A DNA stretch of 34,491 nucleotides from an uncultured Finegoldia sp. (lineage in GTDB: Bacteria; Bacillota; Clostridia; Tissierellales; Peptoniphilaceae): contig NZ_CAMXVC010000022.1 of NCBI RefSeq assembly GCF_947252345.1, positions 1-34,491 on the forward strand, given 5' to 3'. A program made the position numbers and the translations under genes. Below, in pieces: positions 6,101-12,297 of this stretch. The first letter of the stretch is position 1. The number at the start of each line of letters is the position of its first letter. The notes under the pieces were generated by a model. It saw only the letters and a list, made by a program, of their open reading frames with translations, ran no database searches and was not told the DNA's origin.

Positions 6101-7940
6101 GCTTTCCTAGTAGTCTTGATATAACTGACATAGCTTTAGTAAAATACGAAATATCCTCCTTGTGAGATACCACTTCTATACCTGATACAAGTCCATTTGT
6201 AATCGTAACTTTTACTTTCATAGCGCCGTTGAACCCTTGACCATATCCTATATATGTTCCATCTTTTAATTTCTTGTTGAATGCACTGCTACCGCTATCA
6301 CTATTCCCATGGAAATTGTGTTGATTTGAATTTCCACTATCATTTGGGTTGTTTAGTTCATTGTTTGTTTTTGAATTATGATTTGAAAATTTGTTACTCG
6401 ATTTTGCAACTAAATTGTCTTGTTCACTAGCACCTGCTTGACTAATAGCATTATTTACAGCACTTATTATACCTCTGCTTGAATATGTTGCAGTAGACAC
6501 TGTATCCACGCTTTTACCTGGTTTTCCTAGTAAATCAGATAATACAGCCAAAGCTTTGGTGAAATATGGAATATCATCTTTGTGAGATAGTATTTCAACA
6601 TTCGCTATCAAACCGTTTGTTACAGTCACTCTAACTTTTATCGGACCATTAAATCCTTGTCCAAAACCAATATATGTCCCGTCTTTCAGCTTCTTATTTT
6701 CTATGATTTCTGTGTTTTCTTTGTTATCATTAACTAACTTGTTTTTGTTTTTTTGTGGCTTTTCATTTTTTGTAGGATTATTTGAATTTTTTTGTGCTTT
6801 TGCTTTTACAATGTTTTTATTTTTCTTTGTGCTTGATTTTAAGATTGCATTATTTACAGCATTTAAAATTCCTCTACTTGAATATGTGGCCCCCGAAATC
6901 GTGTCTACTTTTTTACCAGGTTTTCCCAAAATTTTTGAAATCACTTGAGTTGCCCTATTAAAATAAGGATTATCATCATTATTCAAAATAACTTCAACGT
7001 TACTTATCAATCCTTTTAAGACAGTGACTTTGACTTTTATCAGACCGTTAAATCCATTTGCAGCTCCTTGATAAATGCCATCTTTTAATTCTTGGGTTTT
7101 GATTGCTATAGATTTTTTGCCGAGTTTTGTTTTTGGCCTTTTGACGTTTTTTACATACGTTATTCTAGGCTTTTCTTTTGAACCAGCTTTTCTTAAAGCC
7201 TTCGCCACCGCTTGTTTTATGGCATTAGAGGATATTGTTGCGTTTGAAACAGAGTCCACATTCACACTTTGTGATTGCAATATTGAACCGATTATAGAGG
7301 AAGCACGTCTTAAGTATTGCGGTGTTTCTCCATGGGAAATAATTTTGAAGTCTTGTAGTTTTCCATTTTCAACAATAACTCTGACGGTTAATACTCCTCC
7401 GTATCCATTAGCTGATGCTTCGTATTTTCCATCTTTTAATTTTCCACTTTCTACTTTTGTAGGATTAGGAGCATCTTTTTTTGAACTAGAAGCTATCTTT
7501 TTAATCTGTTCTTTAAATCCGGCTTTTAAAAGAGCATTTCTTACCGCCGTTTTAATAGCCTCAGAAGTGATTGTCGCGCCTGAAATAGAATCAACATTTG
7601 CATTTCCTTGATTTAAAATCTGTGCAATAATTAACGATACCTTCTCATAGTACTCAGGCGTTTCATTGTTTTCTAGCACGTTTATAGCTTTTAATTTGCC
7701 ATTTTTTATGCTAATTTTAACTTTGAACGACCCTCCATAACCTTCTGCTTTTCCATCATAATCTCCATCCTTTAATCCTTTTACATAGCTATCAGAAGCT
7801 GTTGCTAGTGTATTTTTATTTAAATTTGAATGTAAATTTTTCATTCTTATTGAAAAATTCACAACAGAAAACACTATTGCAACTGTTACCAATGTAACAA
7901 GAGTAAAAGATAACCATTTCTTAAAAATTTCTCTACTCAT
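3189..7940 (-). CDS. Giant surface-exposed multi-FMN-binding protein (six flavinylation-type domains)
   Basis: A 1583-residue protein. The ATG at 7940 is chosen because AAAGGAG lies 7 nt before it; an upstream in-frame TTG at 7970 would place that site inside the gene. Residues 9-30 form an N-terminal signal anchor and the rest should be extracytoplasmic. Six FMN_bind domains follow at about 54-140, 167-252, 284-369, 416-502, 556-642 and 695-853. Each ends in the acceptor motif of ApbE-flavinylated proteins: DSISGAT (T123), DSVSNAT (T235), DTISGAT (T352), DTVSTAT (T485), DTVTTAT (T625) and DSVSGAT (T838). Low-complexity linkers separate them. Residues about 866-1045 look Ig-like. Two near-identical about 212-residue units (1080-1291 and 1292-1495) carry DxDxDG-type sites, and a Lys/Glu/Asn-rich tail (1497-1583) has no LPXTG motif or C-terminal helix. 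It probably relays electrons across the wall with the MsrQ-like partner. The flavin transferase is not in this window. Confidence 0.85.
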   Translation of the reverse strand: MSREIFKKWLSFTLVTLVTVAIVFSVVNFSIRMKNLHSNLNKNTLATASDSYVKGLKDGDYDGKAEGYGGSFKVKISIKNGKLKAINVLENNETPEYYEKVSLIIAQILNQGNANVDSISGATITSEAIKTAVRNALLKAGFKEQIKKIASSSKKDAPNPTKVESGKLKDGKYEASANGYGGVLTVRVIVENGKLQDFKIISHGETPQYLRRASSIIGSILQSQSVNVDSVSNATISSNAIKQAVAKALRKAGSKEKPRITYVKNVKRPKTKLGKKSIAIKTQELKDGIYQGAANGFNGLIKVKVTVLKGLISNVEVILNNDDNPYFNRATQVISKILGKPGKKVDTISGATYSSRGILNAVNNAILKSSTKKNKNIVKAKAQKNSNNPTKNEKPQKNKNKLVNDNKENTEIIENKKLKDGTYIGFGQGFNGPIKVRVTVTNGLIANVEILSHKDDIPYFTKALAVLSDLLGKPGKSVDTVSTATYSSRGIISAVNNAISQAGASEQDNLVAKSSNKFSNHNSKTNNELNNPNDSGNSNQHNFHGNSDSGSSAFNKKLKDGTYIGYGQGFNGAMKVKVTITNGLVSGIEVVSHKEDISYFTKAMSVISRLLGKPGKRVDTVTTATYSSNGIINAVNNAISQAIINSENDKPNKTEDNPQIENPIDDKKNPKENPNESSTEEVIDEWLKKYYNEKPLKNGDYTGLGIGYINTRKTKVYIKIENGEITNIRVGSNSEYGDDMGPFRNKAEKVLKLLKGKQGRLNLAKMGLYREYFETIRNSSDPKAKVKELFGEKYLKNLTGYRSDNSESDLTLLSRTVKSYMSEKYNAHELFDSVSGATVSASGISAATREASEKSSNDYKTNTDIKEISIVAPKSKNIEVNENSPVDFSNMQLNIIKKDGSAERVGWKDFGSKDITITDEKGHQISNGSVFEGSKKGKIIKARVLHKPSLSYDEFKISFGNFSKDYIIGLEYSKDGSKWYKVDNVAMDFVDDRNISDHQIINAPLSFEFEKVRIRAVSKQGKKYEYTATLLPVNKKVEYSLVKSDNPNSLQKIYVNFELSGKESEKHIVENDDKKRDDEKPKEEIEVGKEIIDTSLMESNGQQWIERKPIKPATVTSLENKIEILPEIEGLPKGLTFDGKTITGVPQITDEQWPNDGSGIKTITLKLKAKKGDKILVRPITYWVYRDKDRDGMADADEDGGTKFNPLRKDSNPIIVNGKAPSIEEYKAKFSNIPSDGSVKIKFTNKPDYKKKGKQRVNLEFVVDGIKENGKSYLFINVVKEVEGETESIDEKPKEEIEVGKEIIDTSLMESNGQQWIENRPIRPATVTSLDKETTILPQIDGLPKGMTFDGTTISGSPIVEENSWPNDGSGTKTITLKLKAKKGDKILVRPITYWIYRDKDGNGIADSEEGQVNNFTPVRKSFNPIIVDGVAPTIADYKSMFSNIPNDGSVEVTIIREPDFTKKADKLQKVLLQFKVKRTNETIESFVYVKINNPVKKKENKNADMNLENNKERTRNNTPQNSTEQKNNKIPATKLEANSSKAGSKESEKFEKHEKLTEKQEKNSFEGKNLAEKNSRNKENTN
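3456..4703 (-). repeat. 636-bp tandem repeat encoding Ig-like/calcium-site modules
   Basis: Two tandem units, at about 4068-4703 and 3456-4067, are offset by 636 bp (212 codons). Identity is concentrated in two DNA blocks: 3986-4073 against 4622-4709 (2 differences in 88 bases by eye) and 3756-3848 against 4392-4484 (3 differences in 93). Each unit encodes a GLPKGxTFDG strand motif typical of putative Ig folds, an RPITYW segment, and an acidic DxDxDG-type loop (4341-4382 and 3708-3746). The flanks between the blocks have diverged more. Confidence 0.85.
5382..7781 (-). repeat. Six FMN-binding domain repeats within the giant protein
   Basis: Approximate unit coordinates: D1 7521-7781, D2 7185-7442, D3 6834-7091, D4 6435-6695, D5 6015-6275, D6 5382-5858. 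D1-D2 share a GYGG signature after the LKDG start. D3-D5 share GFNG, and D3-D5 also share GKPGK before the acceptor motif. D4 and D5 are closest to each other, including SHKxDIxYFTKA and YSSxGII, suggesting recent duplication. D6 is divergent and about 70 residues longer because of an insertion between its core and its DSVSGAT motif. Confidence 0.8.
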
Positions 7941-8015
7941 TTTTTCTCCTTTCAATGAATTTATTAGCAAAATATCAATTATAAGCTAGTCATAACGTTG
8001 ATACTCCGCTGTTTC

Positions 8016-8038
8016 GAGAGTTGTGATAAATACTCTCA
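8016..8038 (-). promoter_or_regulatory. Inverted repeat at the transcription start of the flavin operon
   Basis: GAGAGT (8016-8021) and ACTCTC (8032-8037) form a 6-bp inverted repeat with a 10-nt spacer, lying just downstream of the -10 box. The overlapping 15-mer at 8024-8038 matches 11 of 14 defined positions of a Fur-type 7-1-7 box. It may be an operator or simply a 5'-leader hairpin. Confidence 0.3.
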
Positions 8039-8045
8039 ATTTTGA

Positions 8046-8074
8046 ATTGTACAGAAATTTTTTTGAAAAAGCAA
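8046..8074 (-). promoter_or_regulatory. Promoter of the multi-FMN/heme operon
   Basis: On the minus strand TTGCTT (8069-8074) is followed after exactly 17 nt by TACAAT (8046-8051). Predicted start is about 8039. No competing promoter lies between it and the gene. Confidence 0.65.
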
Positions 8075-8212
8075 TAGTTTTTTTAGATTTCGAAAACATT
8101 ATTTTAGAAAAATTATCGGGAATTTTTTTCGAAAAATATATTAAAATGAAATACATTTTTTCAAAAAAACATTGTTTATTTTAAAATTTTATATCGTTTT
8201 ATTATTCAATAT

Positions 8213-8254
8213 AAAAAAAATAGCATAAAAGAATCATTCGATTCTTTTATGCTA
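8213..8254 (-). terminator. Terminator of the secG-hppA operon
   Basis: TAGCATAAAAGAATC (8221-8235) pairs perfectly with GATTCTTTTATGCTA (8240-8254) around a 4-nt loop. A8 at 8213-8220 gives eight U residues on the minus-strand transcript. It starts 10 nt after the hppA stop. Confidence 0.92.
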
Positions 8255-8264
8255 TCTAATATTT

Positions 8265-10277
8265 TTAGAATAATTTTAGCAATACTCCACCATATTGAGC
8301 GATTAATGGTGCAAATACTAATGCTACTACTGTCATTAATTTTATTAAAATATTTAATGATGGACCTGATGTGTCTTTGAATGGGTCACCTACAGTATCT
8401 CCAACAACCGCTGCCTTGTGAGCATCTGAGCCTTTTCCACCATGTTGACCTGATTCAATATATTTTTTAGCATTGTCCCATGCTCCACCACTGTTTGACA
8501 TAAAGATTGCCATCAATACACCTGTTACCAAAGAACCTGCTAACAATCCACCAAGAGCTTCTGCACCTAGCAAAAATCCCATAACAACTGGACAAATTAC
8601 AGCTAGTAATCCAGGAACAATCATTTGTCTTAATGCGGCACCTGTTGAAATATCAACGCATTTTTTGTAATCTGGTTGTTGTGTTCCTTCCATTATTCCA
8701 GGAAATTCTTTGAACTGTCTTCTAACTTCTACAATCATATCATTAGCAGCTGTTCCTACAGCATCCATTGTCAAAGCTGAGAACAAGAATGGCAACATAC
8801 CACCTATGAACATACCAGCAACAACTTCTGGGCTAGTAACGTTAATTTGTTTTAATTGAACTACTGCAGTATAAGATGCAAATAATGCTAATGCTGTCAA
8901 CGCAGCGCTTCCTATAGCAAATCCTTTACCAATTGCTGCAGTAGTATTACCAACAGAGTCTAACTTATCTGTGATATCTCTGACATTTTCTGGCAATTCG
9001 CACATTTCTGCGATACCACCAGCATTATCTGCGATAGGACCATAAGCATCTACAGCTATTGTCATACCACAAGTAGAAAGCATTCCTATTGCCGCTACTG
9101 CAATACCATATAAGCCTTCTGTTGGGTTAGCTGCACCATTTGATGCGAAGAATGAAGCTATAATTCCTATGGCAATTACTATAATAGGACCAGTTGTTGA
9201 TTTCATACCAGTTGCCAAACCAGAAATAATGTTTGTAGATGAACCTGTTTCTGATTCTTCGGCAATTTTTTGTACTGGTTTTTTGTCTTCTGAAGTGTAG
9301 TATTCAGTAAATTGAGAAATAATCAAACCTACCAATATACCAGCCAAAACAGAGAAGAATGCGTTATTTGTTCCTAAAATGTGATTAGATAGGAAGAAAG
9401 AACCAATTATAGCCAACAAAGAGCTTATAATAGTTCCTAAGTTCAGAGATTTTTGTGGATCTTTTCCACCTCTTACAGCAAATACACCAATTATTGAAGA
9501 AATAACTCCAACTGCTGCGATAGCAATAGCAAATGAAACACCGGCTTCTTTAAAAGCTAGTAGTCCTAGAGTAATACCTGATAGAATACTACCTGCATAA
9601 GATTCAAATAAGTCAGCACCCATACCTGCAACGTCACCAACATTATCACCAACGTTATCTGCAATAACAGCAGGGTTTCTAGGGTCATCTTCAGGGATTC
9701 CCGCTTCTACTTTACCTACCAAGTCAGCACCAACGTCAGCTGCTTTTGTATAGATACCTCCACCAACTCTAGCAAATAATGCGATTGAAGAAGCTCCAAA
9801 GCTGAATCCTGTAACTATTTCTGCGTCTTTAAATAATAAATAAGAAACTGTTATACCTAAAATTCCTAATCCTACAACGCACATACCCATTACAGCTCCA
9901 CCTGAAAATGCGACGTTAAGTGCACCATTCATTCCTTCTTCTTTTGCAGCATTAGCTGTCCTAACGTTTGCCTTTGTTGCTGCTTGCATACCGATATATC
10001 CAGCTAATACGCTAAATAAGGCTCCTGCTAAAAAACAAATTGCAGTTTTATAATCGATTGCAATTGCCAGAATAACACAAATTATAATTACGAAAATTAT
10101 AAGTGCCTTGTACTGGCGAGAAAGATATGCCATTGCTCCATCGTGAATAAATCCTGATATCTCCCTCATTCTTTCATTACCAGCACCTTTTTTACTTATG
10201 TTACTAAATTTTATTGCAGCAAATAGTAATGCGATAATTCCTGCTGCAATAGCTAAATAGTAATACATATTTTCCAT
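8265..10277 (-). CDS. hppA: Membrane-bound ion-pumping pyrophosphatase
   Basis: Hydrolyses cytosolic pyrophosphate and uses the energy to pump Na+ and/or H+ across the membrane. At 670 residues it has full family length with about 16 hydrophobic helices. The signature GGGIYTKAADVGADLVGKV sits at 172-190, DNVGDNVGDVAGMGADLFE at 207-225, DAYGPIADNAGG at 410-421, and the C-terminal KGSDAHKAAVVGDTVGDPFK stretch binds the phosphate-metal cluster. GNTTAA at 443-448 has alanine where K+-independent enzymes carry lysine, which predicts a K+-dependent enzyme. E225 in LFESYAG lies in the position I associate with Na+-pumping forms, whereas H+-only enzymes carry it one turn later. The ion choice is therefore an inference. 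It lies 30 nt behind secG and ends at a strong terminator. Confidence 0.96.
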   Translation of the reverse strand: MENMYYYLAIAAGIIALLFAAIKFSNISKKGAGNERMREISGFIHDGAMAYLSRQYKALIIFVIIICVILAIAIDYKTAICFLAGALFSVLAGYIGMQAATKANVRTANAAKEEGMNGALNVAFSGGAVMGMCVVGLGILGITVSYLLFKDAEIVTGFSFGASSIALFARVGGGIYTKAADVGADLVGKVEAGIPEDDPRNPAVIADNVGDNVGDVAGMGADLFESYAGSILSGITLGLLAFKEAGVSFAIAIAAVGVISSIIGVFAVRGGKDPQKSLNLGTIISSLLAIIGSFFLSNHILGTNNAFFSVLAGILVGLIISQFTEYYTSEDKKPVQKIAEESETGSSTNIISGLATGMKSTTGPIIVIAIGIIASFFASNGAANPTEGLYGIAVAAIGMLSTCGMTIAVDAYGPIADNAGGIAEMCELPENVRDITDKLDSVGNTTAAIGKGFAIGSAALTALALFASYTAVVQLKQINVTSPEVVAGMFIGGMLPFLFSALTMDAVGTAANDMIVEVRRQFKEFPGIMEGTQQPDYKKCVDISTGAALRQMIVPGLLAVICPVVMGFLLGAEALGGLLAGSLVTGVLMAIFMSNSGGAWDNAKKYIESGQHGGKGSDAHKAAVVGDTVGDPFKDTSGPSLNILIKLMTVVALVFAPLIAQYGGVLLKLF

Positions 10278-10307
10278 GATTTACTCCTTTCAACTATTTA
10301 ATTTAAA

Positions 10308-10532
10308 TTATTTTATATATGCTAACGCCAAAGCCGAAACCAAGAATATAACAGATGAAACAATAACTACTCTATTAATATAATTGTCTTTTGTTAATCT
10401 TCCACCATGTCCACCGACATTAGTTTCTCCTGTCAACGCTGCCATTCCTTCTGATTTAGTTTCTTGACTCATTACTGCAATAATCATAATAATGCTGACA
10501 ATAACTAAAAGCACTGAAAAAACAGTTTTCAA
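10308..10532 (-). CDS. secG: Preprotein translocase subunit SecG
   Basis: A 74-residue membrane protein of the SecYEG channel that assists protein export. It has two hydrophobic helices (about 4-21 and 53-72) around a short glycine-rich cytosolic loop. The loop starts with the SecG-typical MSQETKSEGMAALTGE and continues with GGHGG. A GAGGTGG ribosome-binding site precedes the ATG. In many Firmicutes secG precedes rnr and smpB; here it precedes hppA instead, in the same transcript. Assignment rests on topology and loop pattern, because SecG sequences are poorly conserved. Confidence 0.82.
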   Translation of the reverse strand: MKTVFSVLLVIVSIIMIIAVMSQETKSEGMAALTGETNVGGHGGRLTKDNYINRVVIVSSVIFLVSALALAYIK

Positions 10533-10565
10533 ATTTCCACCTCATTTCAATTACTTGATATATAA

Positions 10566-10594
10566 AATATAACATAGACATTCTATATTATCAA
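10566..10594 (-). promoter_or_regulatory. Main promoter of secG-hppA
   Basis: On the minus strand TTGATA (10589-10594), a 17-nt spacer and TATATT (10566-10571) preceded by a TGT extended -10. The start at about 10559 gives a leader of about 27 nt to secG. A second extended -10 (TGGTATAAT, hexamer at 10626-10631) lies upstream without a clear -35. Confidence 0.65.
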
Positions 10595-10666
10595 GATATT
10601 TGCATATACCAAATATCACAAAAATATTATACCATAAATTTCAGCTTTTTTAATTGATAATTAATA

Positions 10667-10695
10667 TTGATTTCTCAGAGAATATGTGTTATGAT
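10667..10695 (+). promoter_or_regulatory. Promoter of the DUF3793-flavodoxin operon
   Basis: TTGATT (10667-10672), a 17-nt spacer, and TATGAT (10690-10695) with a TGT extended -10. The predicted start near 10702 gives a leader of about 33 nt and supports the downstream ATG at 10735 as the true start of the first gene. Confidence 0.65.
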
Positions 10696-10699
10696 TTTC

Positions 10700-10716
10700 T
10701 TGATAATATTTATCAA
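10700..10716 (+). promoter_or_regulatory. Fur-box-like operator over the transcription start
   Basis: The 17-mer TTGATAATATTTATCAA is a perfect 7-3-7 palindrome. Its inner 15 bases (10701-10715) match 13 of 14 defined positions of the 7-1-7 Fur consensus TGATAATnATTATCA. It covers the predicted start site, where a bound repressor would block transcription. A weaker partial copy (TGATAATTAATATTG) lies at 10655-10669, overlapping the -35. Confidence 0.6.
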
Positions 10717-10734
10717 CAATTTATAGAGGTGTGC

Positions 10735-11280
10735 ATGTTAAATGAAATAATAATAGAACATTGTTATCCTACACTTAGCAATTTAAAAATTGCAAATATG
10801 GTAAACGTTGATATTTACGATACAATTTACCAAGACATAATCAAATTAAACGAAGAATTATCAAAATATAATTTTAGTTTAATAATTTTGAAGCAATCAA
10901 ATAAAAAGTTATTGCTGTACTTACTTAATCTAAATTTAATAGAAAATTATAATGATGAGAAATTAAAGAACGCTCTAAAAAGTTATGGTTACCCTACCGA
11001 TAATTTTAATAACAGCATTACTTTCTTGAAACAAAGATTACTTCAAAATGAATTTCCACATGAAATTGGATTTTTCTTAGGTTATCCTTATGATGATGTG
11101 CTAGGATTTATTAATTACAATGGAAAAAATGAAATTTTTACAGGAAAATGGAAAGTGTATTCAAATGTTGATAAGGCAAAGTACACATTCGAAAAATTTG
11201 AATACGCTAGAATCATTACACAACAATTATCACTACAAGGAAATTCCTTGTTTGATATAATCAATTATTTTAAGGAGTAA
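10735..11280 (+). CDS. DUF3793 family protein of unknown function
   Basis: A 181-residue protein when started at the ATG 10735, which has AGAGGTG just upstream and begins at the family's usual N-terminus (EIIIEHCYPTLSNLK). A TTG at 10654 would add 27 residues but lies before the promoter. Family marks are H9-C10 near the start, the conserved EFPHEIGFFLGYPYDDVLGF block at 106-125, and GKWKVY at 137-142. The cysteine I expect just before that WKVY motif is absent (TGKWKVY). No known activity. Members often neighbour flavodoxin genes, as here with a 3-nt gap, so a role in flavodoxin-dependent electron transfer or in the iron-starvation response is plausible but unproven. Confidence 0.8.
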   Translation: MLNEIIIEHCYPTLSNLKIANMVNVDIYDTIYQDIIKLNEELSKYNFSLIILKQSNKKLLLYLLNLNLIENYNDEKLKNALKSYGYPTDNFNNSITFLKQRLLQNEFPHEIGFFLGYPYDDVLGFINYNGKNEIFTGKWKVYSNVDKAKYTFEKFEYARIITQQLSLQGNSLFDIINYFKE

Positions 11281-11283
11281 AAT

Positions 11284-11703
11284 ATGAATTTATTAATTTT
11301 GTACTGGTCTCAAACTGGTAACACAGAAAAAATGACAAACATTATCAAAGAAGAATGTGAATCAAAAGGTTGTAAAGTTGATGTTGTATTCAGCGATGAT
11401 TATGCAAAATGTGATATCAATAATTATGACTTGATTGCATTTGGTTGTCCTGCAATGGGAGATGAAGAATTAGAAGATACTTCATTTGAGCCAATGTTTA
11501 GCGATTTGGAGCCAAAACTAGGCGATAAGAAGATTGCTTTATTCGGTTCTTATGAATGGAATAATGGTGAATGGATGGGCTTTTGGAAAGAAAGATGTGC
11601 AAAAAATAATTTGAACGTTGTAGATACTGTTATTTGCTATGACACACCTGATGATAATTCTACAGTTGAAATCAAAAAATTTGCTGATAATTTAGTAAAA
11701 TAG
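11284..11703 (+). CDS. Flavodoxin (short-chain, clostridial type)
   Basis: A 139-residue FMN-binding electron carrier that can replace ferredoxin. The phosphate-binding loop SQTGNTEKM is at 9-17, the flavin-facing GCPAMGDEELEDTSFEP segment follows near 55-70, and GSYEWNNGEWM carries the aromatic isoalloxazine contacts. The sequence reads like the short flavodoxins of Clostridium beijerinckii and Megasphaera. AAGGAG overlaps the end of the DUF3793 gene and the two are translationally close. Under the Fur-like box upstream, expression should rise when iron is scarce, matching the textbook role of flavodoxins. The gene ends at a strong two-way terminator. Confidence 0.94.
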   Translation: MNLLILYWSQTGNTEKMTNIIKEECESKGCKVDVVFSDDYAKCDINNYDLIAFGCPAMGDEELEDTSFEPMFSDLEPKLGDKKIALFGSYEWNNGEWMGFWKERCAKNNLNVVDTVICYDTPDDNSTVEIKKFADNLVK

Positions 11704-11709
11704 TAAAAC

Positions 11710-11749
11710 AAAAAAACTTAGCAGTTTTATTTAACTGCTAAGTTTTTTT
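11710..11749. terminator. Bidirectional terminator between flavodoxin and the coiled-coil gene
   Basis: CTTAGCAGTT (11717-11726) pairs with AACTGCTAAG (11733-11742) around a 6-nt loop. It is flanked by A7 (11710-11716) and T7 (11743-11749), so it works for both convergent genes. Confidence 0.92.
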
Positions 11750-12221
11750 ATCCTTTTAATTCATTTCTATTTTCTTGTAATTCGTCCAACAAGACTTTTA
11801 ATTTATCTTGTGTAGTTTCTAGCATTTCATCTATATATTGTATAGATTGACTCTTCAATAATCTTGCATTGTTTTCTGCTTGAGAAGTAATGTCTTCTGC
11901 ATTCTTTTGAGCTGCGATTGTAACGTCATGTTCGTTAACCATTGTTTCAAATCTAGAACGAGCTTCTTGATCGATTTTTTCAGCTTCCTTGTAAGCTTGT
12001 GTTCTGATATTTTCAGCTTCTCTATTAGCTTCTTCAATTATTCTGTTCTTTTCTGCATTGGTCCATTGAGCTTGTTTAATTTCTTCTGGTAAGTTTTCTC
12101 TCATATCTTTTAATACAGATAATAATTCTTCTCTTTCAACCATTACTTTTTTTGAAAATGGAACTGCTGAAGCTTCATCAAGTATGTCTTCCATTTCTTC
12201 TATTAATTTAATAATATCCAT
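11748..12221 (-). CDS. Coiled-coil protein (DivIVA / F0-b-like), function unknown
   Basis: A 157-residue, highly charged, almost entirely helical protein without membrane helix or signal. An N-terminal block (MDIIKLIEEMEDILDEA) leads to a long Glu/Lys/Ala-rich coiled coil (about 55-150) that automatic pipelines tend to call DivIVA-like or ATP synthase subunit b-like. An equivalent gene often follows coaD in clostridia. The start is taken at 12221 because GGGAGGG lies 5 nt before it; an ATG five codons upstream would put this site inside the gene. It has its own promoter. A structural or cell-division-linked role is conceivable, but nothing in the sequence proves it. Confidence 0.75.
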   Translation of the reverse strand: MDIIKLIEEMEDILDEASAVPFSKKVMVEREELLSVLKDMRENLPEEIKQAQWTNAEKNRIIEEANREAENIRTQAYKEAEKIDQEARSRFETMVNEHDVTIAAQKNAEDITSQAENNARLLKSQSIQYIDEMLETTQDKLKVLLDELQENRNELKG

Positions 12222-12258
12222 ATAACCCTCCCACATTGAGCTAATTATTCTTACATTT

Positions 12259-12287
12259 ATTATAATAGAAATATCAAATTATTACAA
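12259..12287 (-). promoter_or_regulatory. Promoter of the coiled-coil gene
   Basis: On the minus strand TTGTAA (12282-12287), a 17-nt spacer and a perfect TATAAT (12259-12264). It lies in the 76-nt gap after coaD; no terminator is seen in that gap, so coaD transcripts may also read through. Confidence 0.7.
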
Positions 12288-12297
12288 GATAAAGTAT

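Larger units (their letters stand above)
7941..8212. other. Upstream region of the flavin/heme operon
   Basis: The gene-free stretch 7941-8264 holds the hppA terminator at its high end, the flavin-operon promoter at 8046-8074 and a roughly 100-nt leader (8039-7941). Between 8082 and 8212 there is only very AT-rich sequence with A and T runs. I see no further gene, riboswitch or repeat family in it. Confidence 0.6.

Noticed and set aside
7075..7611. A 178-codon plus-strand open frame
   Set aside because: It is fully antisense to the FMN-domain region. Its hydrophobic composition is what antisense reading of this AT-rich coding DNA gives, and it has no promoter or ribosome-binding site.
5382..7781. 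CRISPR-like or mobile repeat array
   Set aside because: The repeats are in-frame protein domains of 80-160 residues with diverged DNA, not short identical repeats with spacers.
7941..7970. Upstream TTG start for the giant flavin protein
   Set aside because: The AAAGGAG ribosome-binding site lies between this TTG and the ATG at 7940, so the ATG is the start.
7941..8045. FMN riboswitch in the leader of the flavin operon
   Set aside because: The roughly 100-nt leader shows only a 6-bp inverted repeat and no conserved RFN-element sequence.
10654..10734. Upstream TTG start for the DUF3793 gene
   Set aside because: It lies before the -10 box and the Fur-like operator; the ATG at 10735 has a ribosome-binding site and fits the family's N-terminus.
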